DNA of 64,000 bases from assembly GCF_002419965.1 (NCBI RefSeq), contig NZ_DIHC01000009.1, positions 9,713 to 73,712 of the forward strand, given 5' to 3'. The notes under the pieces are model-generated. The model searched no databases, was not told the origin of the DNA, and saw only the letters and a list, made by a program, of their open reading frames with translations. Positions 7,574 through 16,094 of the stretch are shown here, piece after piece. This stretch comes from Pseudomonas sp. UBA5706. Its GTDB lineage: Bacteria; Pseudomonadota; Gammaproteobacteria; Pseudomonadales; Pseudomonadaceae. A program made the position numbers and the translations under genes. Each line of letters starts with the position of its first letter. Positions within the stretch are counted from its first letter, which is position 1.

Positions 7574-9372
7574 GCCATCATGTCCCGCCGCAGGGCGCAG
7601 AGACGTTGAGAGTGGGCATCGTCGGGCTCGGATCACGAGGGTTGGGGATCCTGGAGCGTTTGCTGGCTCTGGCGGCTCAAACCCCGGACCGCATGGTCGA
7701 TATCACGGTCTTCGAGCCGGGAGAGCCAGGTTGCGGAACACATCGCACGGACCAACCTGACTGGTTGCTGCTCAATACCATCGCTTGCCAGCTGTCAGTG
7801 TTTCCCGATCACGCTGCGATCGATGCACCGGGCCGCGACGGCCCTGACTTCTACCGTTGGTGCACCGAACGGGGATTGCGTCTGAGCGAGGACGGTCAGG
7901 TTTCGCTGGATAAAGGTCGGACTGTGCGGCCCACCGACTTTCTGCCTCGTCGGTTGCTGGGCGAATACCTGTCATGGGCCTACGAACACGTGACCAACGT
8001 CTTGCCGTCCAACGTAAGGCTCACCGTACTGCAAGAGCTTGCGATCAACGTCGAGCCCCAGCCGCTACATCAGGGCTTTCGGGTGGTGGGCAGCGAACGG
8101 AGCGAGGTGTTGGTCGATAGGCTTTTCCTCACGACCGGACATGCCAGACAGCGACAATTGCCTCCCTCCATGCCTCCTGGCCGCATTGCCAACGTTTATC
8201 CGCTGCCTGAGACCATGACGAACATTGCCCCGCACGCCGTGGTGGTCATCGAGGGGCTCGGACTGACCGCCATGGATGTGCTGGCGGCATTGACGAAGGG
8301 ACGAGGCGGCCGCTTCTCAAGAGAGGGCAACAAGCTGACCTACGAGAAAAGCGGACTGGAACCTCGAATTCTCATGTACAGCCGTAGCGGCCTGCCCTTC
8401 CGTACCCGGCCATTTGCTCTTCCCGATCGAATCAGGCACACGCCGTTGTTCCTGACCAAGGAAGAACTTGAGCGGACACGGCAGCGTCTTTCGCCGGCCT
8501 CACTGGATTTCGACAACCATCTACTGCCGCTGCTACTCGCTGAAATGCGTGCCGCTTATTACCTGGCCAGCTCTCTTCTCGTGCGGCCCAGTGATTTGCA
8601 GCGTGCGTTCGAGCAGGGCCTTCTGGAAAAAACGTTCGACACACTGGCCGCTCAGTTCGGCGCGTTCGACCCGCTCGAGCATTTGATCACCCGCTTGCCG
8701 AGCCTTGCAGAAAGTGGCTACGCGCAATGGGCCAAGGCTTTCATCGAGCAGGATCTGAAACAGAGCCGAATGGGGCTTGCCGAAAGCCCGCTGAAAGTCG
8801 CGCTGGAAGTGTGGCGCGACCTGCGAGACACATTGCGAGACGCGGTCAATGGCGCCGGCCTGACGGCCGAGTCGCGCGCGCGTTTCTACGCGCACTATTC
8901 GCCGCTGATCAACCGTACGGTCGCAGGGCCTCAGCTCGAACGTCATGAAGAACTGCTGGCATTGATCGAGGCAGGACACGTGCACTTGACGCATCGGCTC
9001 GACGACGCCCGCCCCTGGGATTGGACAATCGGCGCGAACGTATCGAGTGCCGGACTGGGCCGGGGCGACTCGCCCCTTTTCACGGCGCTCCAGAGCTATG
9101 GATGTGTCCGGCCGATCAGTTCGGCAACCTCGCTCGATGGCATAGATGTCGATGCAGACGCCCACCCACGCCATGCCGATGGACATGTATCACCTCATCT
9201 ATGGCTGCTGGGTCCGGCGGCCGAAGGCGCCACTTATTACAACCACTACGTGCCGTCGGCGGGGGCCTGGTCGCGTGCCTTGAGCGATGCCCATCGCGCG
9301 GCGTGCGCCTGCCTAGGACTGGCGAATCGCACTTCTATCGAAACATCTCCCGTGCCGGAAAGGATCGTCTGA
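7567..9372 (+). CDS. Large FAD/NAD(P)-binding oxidoreductase
   Basis: The protein is 601 residues. The N-terminal dinucleotide-binding motif VGIVGLGSRGLGILERL lies at residues 16-32. It is followed by a family-typical GEPGCGTHRTDQPDWLLLNT block near 55-75, a second nucleotide site VVVIEGLGLTAMDVLAAL near 220, and a glycine-rich C-terminal region GPAAEGATYYNHYVPS. It is paralogous to the C-terminal 620 residues of the mutase fusion at 16091-19276; matching blocks include LLLNTIACQ/LLMNTITSQ and VWRDLRDTLRD/VLRDVRDTIRQ. I recall large FAD/NAD(P) proteins of this style among amino-acid N-oxygenases, but the reaction here is unknown. It is coupled to sbnB and to the LctP gene by overlaps. Confidence 0.75.
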   Translation: MVGHHVPPQGAETLRVGIVGLGSRGLGILERLLALAAQTPDRMVDITVFEPGEPGCGTHRTDQPDWLLLNTIACQLSVFPDHAAIDAPGRDGPDFYRWCTERGLRLSEDGQVSLDKGRTVRPTDFLPRRLLGEYLSWAYEHVTNVLPSNVRLTVLQELAINVEPQPLHQGFRVVGSERSEVLVDRLFLTTGHARQRQLPPSMPPGRIANVYPLPETMTNIAPHAVVVIEGLGLTAMDVLAALTKGRGGRFSREGNKLTYEKSGLEPRILMYSRSGLPFRTRPFALPDRIRHTPLFLTKEELERTRQRLSPASLDFDNHLLPLLLAEMRAAYYLASSLLVRPSDLQRAFEQGLLEKTFDTLAAQFGAFDPLEHLITRLPSLAESGYAQWAKAFIEQDLKQSRMGLAESPLKVALEVWRDLRDTLRDAVNGAGLTAESRARFYAHYSPLINRTVAGPQLERHEELLALIEAGHVHLTHRLDDARPWDWTIGANVSSAGLGRGDSPLFTALQSYGCVRPISSATSLDGIDVDADAHPRHADGHVSPHLWLLGPAAEGATYYNHYVPSAGAWSRALSDAHRAACACLGLANRTSIETSPVPERIV

Positions 9373-10793
9373 TGCTCGCTTTCATGCAGTTGTCGCCCAT
9401 CATGTTCGTCATCGGACTGATTCTCGCGTTTCGCCGTCCGCCGGTTCACGCTGCTGCCGGGGGCGCCGCACTGGCGTTATTGCTCTGGTTTGGCGGTGCC
9501 GCCACCCCCTTCGCTTCGCCAACCCTGAACGCGGTGCTGGAGGACACATTGATCCTGTTCGCCAGTACCGCAGCGGTTATTGCCCCAGGTCTGTTGTTCG
9601 TGATTTTAATCGAGCGCACCGGGGCCAATCGCTCGTTGGCGCAATGGATGACCAACTTTGGCTGGCCGCTGTCAGGACAGATCCTGTTCGTCGTACTCGG
9701 ATTTGCGCCGATGCTGGAAAGCATGACGGGCTTCGGTGTATCCATGGTCGCGACAATCCCCATGCTGTTGACCATCGTCGGACGGCAAACCGCCCTGCGC
9801 CTGGCGTTGACCGGAATGTGCATCATGCCCTGGGGAACCTTGGGTCTGGCAACGGTGATCGGTGCAACGCTGGCTCATCTGGGTGCGCCACAGCTCGGCG
9901 GGGAAACAGCGTTGACCAGCGCCGCCGTGTTCGTCTGCGCGGCGCTCATTGCGCTGTATCTGTCAGGAGAGCGAAGCGTGTCAGTGTATGGCCTGGCGAT
10001 GACGGCAGGGTTGGTTTTCGCGCTGCTCCTGCGCGCGTTCAGCCTGACGCTGGGGCCCGAAATCGCAGGCGTACTGGCAGGTGCGAGTGTGGCTGTCGCG
10101 GCAATGACATGGGCACACCTGAGGCTCAACGCATCCGCCAGCTTTCCAATGGCCGCCTGGCCCTATGGCGTTCTGCTGGCAGCGGTTCTGACTCTGAAGG
10201 CCTTGAATCTCTACGGCGGGATGGACCTGCTGTGGGTTCTAAAAGGGCAACAGGTCAGTTGGAAGCCACTCAGCTCGCCCGGCATCGCACTGATGATGGT
10301 CAATGTGCTGCTGGTCGCCAAGCTTGGCATGAATGGCCTGAGCGAAGCGTTTCTGGCGCGCGCCAAGAGACCGCTACTGACGATCCTGTTTTTTCTGCTG
10401 ATGTCTCAAATCCTGCTCAAAGCCGGCTTTCTGGAAAGCGTTCGCAGTGCCTTGGCACAGTTGGACCCAACCTCGCTGGCACCGCTAGTCGCTGTATTGG
10501 GAAGCCTTTCGGGGTATGTCACCGGCTCGAACGTCGGGGGCAACGCCATTGTCATGCCGTCATTGGCAATCATTGATGTCGATGCTGTCACCCGCACAAC
10601 GTTGGCTGCCATTCAAAACAGCGCCGCCGGCCATGCGGCTTTGGGATCGCTGCCTATCGTCGCCTTGGTCGCGAGCATCGCCAAGGCCGACAAAACCGCC
10701 GAACAGGATTTGATCCGCTTCGCGCTCGGTCTGGTGTTGCTAAACACCCTGCTTGTTGCCGTAGCCGGTTATGCGTTGATGTCGTTCCACTGA
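9372..10793 (+). CDS. LctP-family (L-lactate permease-type) transporter
   Basis: The protein is 473 residues with about 12-14 membrane segments. The LESMTGFGVSMVATIPM and TGSNVGGNAIVMPSL segments resemble the conserved intramembrane loops of the L-lactate/glycolate permease family. The start ATG shares its first base with the TGA stop of the FAD enzyme gene (9370-9372), so it is translationally coupled. Longer upstream ORF extension is only the FAD gene read in another frame. Within this operon the transported compound is more likely a pathway substrate, intermediate or product than lactate, but this is inference. Confidence 0.75.
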   Translation: MLAFMQLSPIMFVIGLILAFRRPPVHAAAGGAALALLLWFGGAATPFASPTLNAVLEDTLILFASTAAVIAPGLLFVILIERTGANRSLAQWMTNFGWPLSGQILFVVLGFAPMLESMTGFGVSMVATIPMLLTIVGRQTALRLALTGMCIMPWGTLGLATVIGATLAHLGAPQLGGETALTSAAVFVCAALIALYLSGERSVSVYGLAMTAGLVFALLLRAFSLTLGPEIAGVLAGASVAVAAMTWAHLRLNASASFPMAAWPYGVLLAAVLTLKALNLYGGMDLLWVLKGQQVSWKPLSSPGIALMMVNVLLVAKLGMNGLSEAFLARAKRPLLTILFFLLMSQILLKAGFLESVRSALAQLDPTSLAPLVAVLGSLSGYVTGSNVGGNAIVMPSLAIIDVDAVTRTTLAAIQNSAAGHAALGSLPIVALVASIAKADKTAEQDLIRFALGLVLLNTLLVAVAGYALMSFH

Positions 10794-10822
10794 ACCATGG
10801 ATGTATCACATAAGGAGTGCGT

Positions 10823-11761
10823 ATGAACGGGCGATGGAAAAAGGCGGGTCTGGCGTGTGTCATCGGGGCGCTTTCCCTTGGCGCACAGGCGCAAGGATTG
10901 TCAGGGAATCTGGAGAAGATCCAAAGCAGCGCCGTGATCACGCTGGGTGTTCAAACGGCATCGGTGCCCTTTTCGTATGAAGATGGTCACGGTTCCTATC
11001 AGGGGTATTCGGTGGACTTGTGTCTGAAAGCAGCCGACGCCGTCAAAACGTATCTGGGGCTGGATACCCTCACGGTGAAAATGAAGCCGGTCAATGCCAT
11101 GACTCGCATCGACCTGGTCCGCAAAGGTGAGATCGATCTGTCCTGCGATGCCCCCACGAACAATGCCGAACGCGGGAAGCTGGTTTCATTTGTGCCCACG
11201 ATGTATGTGGCCTACAACCGCTGGGTCAGCAAGAAAGCCGCAAATCTTCACACGCTGGACGATTTACGGGGCAAGCGGGTGACGTCCGCGCCAGGCACGA
11301 CCGCCATGAAATTGATTCGAGAACTCAATGACACTCAACACTTGGGCCTCACTATCATTGATGCCAAGAGTCACCCTGGCGCTTTCGAGCAAGTGGTCAA
11401 TGGTGAGGTCGATGCTTATGTGATGGACGATGTCTTGCTGGCTGGGATCGTCGCCGTGTCTCAATCGCCAAGAGACTACGAAATCAGCACGCAGGCATTG
11501 AGCGTCGAACCTTACGGCATCATCGAACGGCGCGACGATCCAGCCTTCAAAAAGGTGGTAGACAGTGCGCTGGCGCAGGTCTATCGATCCGGTGAGGGCG
11601 AGAAGATATACAACAAATGGTTCCTATCACCCCTCTCGCCGTCCGGCATCGTCATCAACGTGCCCATGAGCCCTGCTTTGCGTGAGGCGTTTGCGCACCC
11701 CACCGACTCTCCGGATCCGGCGTTGTACGCAAGCCATACCACACAGGCAGCCTCGAACTGA
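10823..11761 (+). CDS. Periplasmic amino-acid-binding protein (orphan SBP)
   Basis: The protein is 312 residues with a signal peptide of about 24 residues (hydrophobic core, then GAQAQG). The body matches the bacterial extracellular solute-binding family 3, closest in feel to glutamate/aspartate-binding GltI: YSVDLCLKAADAV, VSFVPTMYVAYNRW, LDDLRGKRVTS. The ATG at 10823 is preferred over a GTG at 10817 because AAGGAG lies 5 bases upstream. No ABC permease or ATPase gene follows. It is the last gene before the terminator. It may deliver Glu or Asp to another system, or sense a pathway compound. Confidence 0.82.
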   Translation: MNGRWKKAGLACVIGALSLGAQAQGLSGNLEKIQSSAVITLGVQTASVPFSYEDGHGSYQGYSVDLCLKAADAVKTYLGLDTLTVKMKPVNAMTRIDLVRKGEIDLSCDAPTNNAERGKLVSFVPTMYVAYNRWVSKKAANLHTLDDLRGKRVTSAPGTTAMKLIRELNDTQHLGLTIIDAKSHPGAFEQVVNGEVDAYVMDDVLLAGIVAVSQSPRDYEISTQALSVEPYGIIERRDDPAFKKVVDSALAQVYRSGEGEKIYNKWFLSPLSPSGIVINVPMSPALREAFAHPTDSPDPALYASHTTQAASN

Positions 11762-11765
11762 AATG

Positions 11766-11791
11766 AAAAGGCCGATCACTCGGCTTTTTTT
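11766..11791. terminator. Shared bidirectional terminator of two converging operons
   Basis: A GCCGA/TCGGC stem with a TCAC loop is followed by seven T on the plus strand. On the minus strand the flanking AAAAG gives a T-rich tail as well. It sits between the plus-strand operon ending at 11761 and the minus-strand operon ending at 11815. Confidence 0.75.
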
Positions 11792-11814
11792 CTGCCGTTG
11801 ATCTACAGCCGAAC

Positions 11815-12738
11815 TCAGGAACAAGCCCGCTGCTGCTGATCGCATCGCAAAGCGAAGAAATCGATGAACGCACGGATCTTCGGCGGTTGCACCGGGCTGG
11901 CCGTGTAGACGGCAAACAGCGCATCGGCGTGGTGATTGGGAACCGTAAAGCGGTCAAGGACTTCCACCAACAGCCCGTTCTCCAACGCTTGAGTTGCCGC
12001 AAAACGCGGGAGCAACGCAATACCCGTGGAGTCTTTGGCCAAGGTCAGCAACGCATCGACGTCATTGGTCAGTGTGTTGCTAATCACAGCAACATCGGTG
12101 GCGAACGAGTGTTCGTCGGTGAACGTCCAGCGCGCAGGCCGTCCTCTGCGCCAATGATTGAACAACAGGCAATTGTGCTGACGCAGATCTTCCGGTGCCT
12201 GAGGCGAGCCATGAGTGGCGAGATACGCCGGTGACGCGCAGACCAAGTAGTCGATCTCGGCCAAGCGCCGGGCAACACGATCCAGTGGCGGGGCATCAGT
12301 GATCAGAAAGGCAATGTCATGGCGCTCATCGCAAGACTCTTCAAGTTTCTCGCTGTGGGATAGCTCCAACCTAATGTCGGGGTAGCGTTTGAAAAACTCC
12401 GGCAACCCGGCCGACAAAAAGGCCTTGGCGACTGACGCGCTGGCACTCACCTTCAACGTTCCGCCAGGCTGCGTGCGCCATTGATCAAGCATCGAATGAA
12501 TCGCCTGAGCTTCGTCCACGATACGCGCGCAATGCTGATAAATGAGATCGCCAGCGTCGGTCGGTGTCAGTGCTCGCGTATTGCGATCCAGAAGCCTGAT
12601 CTTCAATCGGTCTTCCAGTTTCGCGATCTGTTTGCTCACCGCCGAGTTCGTCGTACCCAGCTGTTCGGCGGCCCTGGAAAAACTCTTGTGCTGGACCACC
12701 GAGGCGAACGTCATCAAGCCAGATAGAAAATTCATCAT
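11815..12738 (-). CDS. LysR-family transcriptional regulator
   Basis: The protein is 307 residues with an N-terminal winged helix (SFSRAAEQLGTTNSAVSKQIAKLE, residues 19-42) and a periplasmic-binding-like effector domain. It lies 24 bases downstream of the MFS exporter gene on the same strand, so it is probably the last gene of the mutase/ligase/exporter operon and not a divergent regulator. It is likely to control the island's operons in response to a pathway amino acid, but the effector is unknown. ATG 12738 and ATG 12735 are both possible; AAGGA lies upstream. Confidence 0.85.
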   Translation of the reverse strand: MMNFLSGLMTFASVVQHKSFSRAAEQLGTTNSAVSKQIAKLEDRLKIRLLDRNTRALTPTDAGDLIYQHCARIVDEAQAIHSMLDQWRTQPGGTLKVSASASVAKAFLSAGLPEFFKRYPDIRLELSHSEKLEESCDERHDIAFLITDAPPLDRVARRLAEIDYLVCASPAYLATHGSPQAPEDLRQHNCLLFNHWRRGRPARWTFTDEHSFATDVAVISNTLTNDVDALLTLAKDSTGIALLPRFAATQALENGLLVEVLDRFTVPNHHADALFAVYTASPVQPPKIRAFIDFFALRCDQQQRACS

Positions 12739-12762
12739 GCATTCCTTGTCTGCCGAGACAAC

Positions 12763-13998
12763 TCACGACTTGAGTTTCGGAGTGATGGCTGCGGCCATCA
12801 GGCACAGCAGAGCGATGCCGCCCCAGACGTCTGCCCACGAGCAATACCGCAAGAGCAAGGGAATCAGTGCTGGCGTCGCGAAAGCCGCGGCAAACACGGC
12901 GGTATTTTCGATACCCAGGGCCGTGCCCACCCGCGATGCGCCAGCCATCACGGCTATTTCGGTGTAGGCGACGCCATGCCAGGCCGAGCCAAATACGCCG
13001 GCAGCGATCAGCAGCACGACACTCAGTAACGGAATGTCGATGGTGGCGATGTTCAATTGCAGTAACAACAACGCGCCGGCGGCCAAAATGGCAATGGCTC
13101 GAACGAACGCACGCCGGTTCTTGCGTCTATCAGTCCAACGCCCACTCCAGACCCGCGCGATTGCGCCGAGCACTTGCACAGCAAAAATCACCGCCGATGT
13201 GATGGCGATGCCCAGGTGGTACTCACTGATGAGGTAAATCGCAGAAAACGTCAGCACGGCGAACTGCGGAACGGTCAGCAGGCCGCTGGCCAGGAACAAC
13301 CGCCAGATGTTCGCGTCTGCCAACGTGCTGGCGACAGGGCCGGTCGCGACGTTCTTGAGCGGCGGTTGCACAGGGGCCGGCGTCAACCAAAGGCAGGCCG
13401 CAGCCGCTGCCAGCAAACTGGTCAGCGCCAGCGTCGTAAAAACACTGATGAAACCTGCGTGCAGCGCGATCCAGGGCAGGATCGCCGCGCCGATGCCCCC
13501 GCCTACGGGAACAGCGGTCTGGCGTATGCTCATGGCGAAGCCCCGTTCCCCATCCTGAAACCAGGACATCACGGCCTTCCCGCTTGAGCCGTTGATGCTG
13601 CCTCCCAGAATACCCAGCGCCAGCAGTCCACTGCCCAGCAACCACACGCCCGGTGTGGAATCGATACGTGGCGCGCCGAACATGGCCAACAACGCGAAAA
13701 TCAGGCTGGTGCTGAGCAGGCCGGTCAGCAGTACGAAGCGGTCGCCCAGTCTGTCGGTCAACAGCCCCCAGACGACTTCTGACGCAGCGATGCCTAGCGC
13801 AATCGCGCCCAACACGAATCCGAGCTGATCCAGCGTCAGGTGATACGCGTCCTGCAAAAGCGGCCCGGTGGCCGGAATGCCCTGAAAGCCCATTGAAAAA
13901 CTCGCCTGAGCGGCGACGCCTACTGCCAGGACGACCCAACGGTGGCGATTCATGTCTTCGCCGATATTGCCCAGCGTGGTGGTCTTGATCTGTCTCAT
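12763..13998 (-). CDS. MFS transporter, probable product exporter
   Basis: The protein is 411 residues with 12 predicted membrane segments. The MFS loop signature is visible as EVVWGLLTDRLGDRFVLL after segment 2, and SGRWTDRRKNRR in the second half. The start ATG overlaps the stop of the ligase gene (ATGA at 13995-13998), and the LysR gene follows after 24 bases. Coupling to biosynthetic genes suggests export of the product, which may also give self-protection; the substrate cannot be read from the sequence. Confidence 0.85.
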   Translation of the reverse strand: MRQIKTTTLGNIGEDMNRHRWVVLAVGVAAQASFSMGFQGIPATGPLLQDAYHLTLDQLGFVLGAIALGIAASEVVWGLLTDRLGDRFVLLTGLLSTSLIFALLAMFGAPRIDSTPGVWLLGSGLLALGILGGSINGSSGKAVMSWFQDGERGFAMSIRQTAVPVGGGIGAAILPWIALHAGFISVFTTLALTSLLAAAAACLWLTPAPVQPPLKNVATGPVASTLADANIWRLFLASGLLTVPQFAVLTFSAIYLISEYHLGIAITSAVIFAVQVLGAIARVWSGRWTDRRKNRRAFVRAIAILAAGALLLLQLNIATIDIPLLSVVLLIAAGVFGSAWHGVAYTEIAVMAGASRVGTALGIENTAVFAAAFATPALIPLLLRYCSWADVWGGIALLCLMAAAITPKLKS

Positions 13999-16094
13999 GC
14001 GAACACTTCCTTATGGTTCTGAATCGATGTCACGGGGCGCTCCCAGATCACCAGCAAGGACGCGCCTTTCTCACTGAAAGGTGCGTGCTGACTACCTGGT
14101 CCGAGTACCAGCAGTGAGTTTTTTCGGTGAATCTGGTCGCCGGTCCGCAGCTCGCCGTCGAGCACGTAGATGAGTTCGTGTCCGGGGTGCTGATGCGCGT
14201 TGGCGCGAGCGCCTGGTTCGTAATGCACTAACGCTGCGACAGACCCTTCATCACCGACGCGATAAAGTGTGTGTGACCAGATCCCGGCGCGGTCCGGGCT
14301 GCCCATTTTTTGCAGGCTGAGCACTCGCGGCTGTACGACGCCTCGTGTATCGCCCTCGAACAGCTGCGGCCAGCCGACTGCAGCCGCTTGGAGCGCAGCC
14401 CCCATATCCTCAAGGCGATACTGGGCGATTGAGTCAGGCGCGTTCTGACGCAATTGAGCACGGGTGACTTTGCCGGTCACGGTTTTGGGCAGTTGCTCGA
14501 CAACAGCGATATGTCTGATTGCCAATTCCGCAGGCAGCTTTTGATTGAGGTGGGCAAACACATTTTCGGCCCATTGGGCATCGGCCGTATGGTCGGGATG
14601 CAACACGACGAACGCCTTGGGCACGTGCAAGCCCACAGGGTCCGGAAAAGGCACCACCGCTGCTTGCTCGATGCTGTTGTGCTGCAATAACGCACTTTCA
14701 AGCTCTACCGGGGAGATGCGGTAGTCGAACGACTTGAATTGATCGTCGGTGCGACCCAGATACCATAGACAACCGTGACTATCACGCCGGGCAATATCAC
14801 CTGTGCGATAAAAATGGCCGCCCAGGGCTTTTTCGGAGCGCAGAGGATCTTGGTCGTAACCCAGCATCAAGCCTAATGGCCGATTCGAATCCAGTGGCAG
14901 GCAGATTTCACCTTCGTCGTCCGGCAAATCGGAATCCTGATTCAGCAATTGCACCTGATAGCCGGGCAACGGATAGCCCAGCGCCCCCGCGTGGTAAGGG
15001 TCATTGGGCGCAAATCCGACGATGGCGGTGGCTTCGGACTGACCGTATCCGTTGCGCAGATTTAAACCCCATGCCTCCCGCACCGCCCCGATCAGGCTCG
15101 CGTCCAGCGGCTCGCCAGCACTGACGATTTCACGCAGGGCTGTCGGCCGAGGGCCAATGCCGTGCAGCAGCAAGGCGCGCCACACCGTAGGCGGAGCGCA
15201 AAACGTAGAAACGTTCAACCGCTGCAATGTAGCCAATAAATCGTTGGGCGACGTCTGGTTTTCCTGCAGGCTGACGATGGTCGCTTCACAGGTCCAGGGG
15301 ACGAAAAAGGAACTCCATGAGTGCTTCGCCCAGCCCGGTGCGGAGACATTCAGATGTACATCGCCCGGACGAATGCCGTTCCAGTGCACGCTGGACAGAT
15401 GCCCTACCGGATAACTCTGGTGAGTGTGCAATACCAGCTTGGGGGCAGATGTTGTCCCTGAGGTGAAGTAGCCGAATAGCGGTTCATTCACGGAGGTCGG
15501 CTGGCGGGGGAGGAACGTCGTCGAGTGATGCAGGTGATCGTCGAAGGGAATCCAGCCTTTCTTGGAAGGATTGGCGACGGCAATGCGTAACCGCACGGTT
15601 TCGAGCGCCGGGATGTTCGAGACGACCCCGCCAGCCGCGACCACGACACTTGCCTCGCTGCGCGCCAGACGATCACGAAGGTTATCGCCCGTCAGCGACA
15701 CGTACCCTGGAATGATCACCAGACCGAGTTTGATGGCACCGAGCAACAGGGCATACAGTTCTTCACCATTGGGCAATAGCACCATCAATCGTTCGCCGCG
15801 TTTGACCCCAAGCGAGGCGAGCCAGTTGGCGACCTGGTTAGAGCGGCTGATCAGTTGTGCATAACTGATCGTTTCATCGTGCTGATCACGTATCAGCACC
15901 AATGCTGGCTCATGACGCCCGGCAAGACTGTCGAACCAGTCCAGTGCCCAGTTGAAATGACTCAGTACCGGCCATTGAAATGCTGCCAATACCTCGTGGG
16001 GATCCATTGCGCAGGCGTTAAAAAGACTGTCACGCGAAGCCGCAAACAATTCACCGGCTTCAGAACGTCGAGCAATCGGGGACGGGGCGTTCAT
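13995..16094 (-). CDS. AMP-dependent ligase fused to a C-terminal cupin
   Basis: The protein is 699 residues. Residues 1 to about 560 are an acyl-CoA synthetase-type adenylating enzyme with YFTSGTTSAPK at 209-219, YGQSEAT near 350, YRTGDIARR near 435, GRTDDQFKSFDYRI near 452, and the catalytic-lysine motif PKTVTGKVTR near 545. Residues of about 600-690 form a cupin with metal-binding spacing: HQHPGHELIYVLDGE, then GSQHAPFS. The A8 region lacks the usual glycine (SFDYRI). The gene overlaps its neighbours by 4 bp on both sides. Adenylation of a carboxylate is the family reaction; relatives in N-N bond pathways activate nitrite. The fusion suggests one product is handed from ligase to cupin. Confidence 0.85.
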   Translation of the reverse strand: MNAPSPIARRSEAGELFAASRDSLFNACAMDPHEVLAAFQWPVLSHFNWALDWFDSLAGRHEPALVLIRDQHDETISYAQLISRSNQVANWLASLGVKRGERLMVLLPNGEELYALLLGAIKLGLVIIPGYVSLTGDNLRDRLARSEASVVVAAGGVVSNIPALETVRLRIAVANPSKKGWIPFDDHLHHSTTFLPRQPTSVNEPLFGYFTSGTTSAPKLVLHTHQSYPVGHLSSVHWNGIRPGDVHLNVSAPGWAKHSWSSFFVPWTCEATIVSLQENQTSPNDLLATLQRLNVSTFCAPPTVWRALLLHGIGPRPTALREIVSAGEPLDASLIGAVREAWGLNLRNGYGQSEATAIVGFAPNDPYHAGALGYPLPGYQVQLLNQDSDLPDDEGEICLPLDSNRPLGLMLGYDQDPLRSEKALGGHFYRTGDIARRDSHGCLWYLGRTDDQFKSFDYRISPVELESALLQHNSIEQAAVVPFPDPVGLHVPKAFVVLHPDHTADAQWAENVFAHLNQKLPAELAIRHIAVVEQLPKTVTGKVTRAQLRQNAPDSIAQYRLEDMGAALQAAAVGWPQLFEGDTRGVVQPRVLSLQKMGSPDRAGIWSHTLYRVGDEGSVAALVHYEPGARANAHQHPGHELIYVLDGELRTGDQIHRKNSLLVLGPGSQHAPFSEKGASLLVIWERPVTSIQNHKEVFA

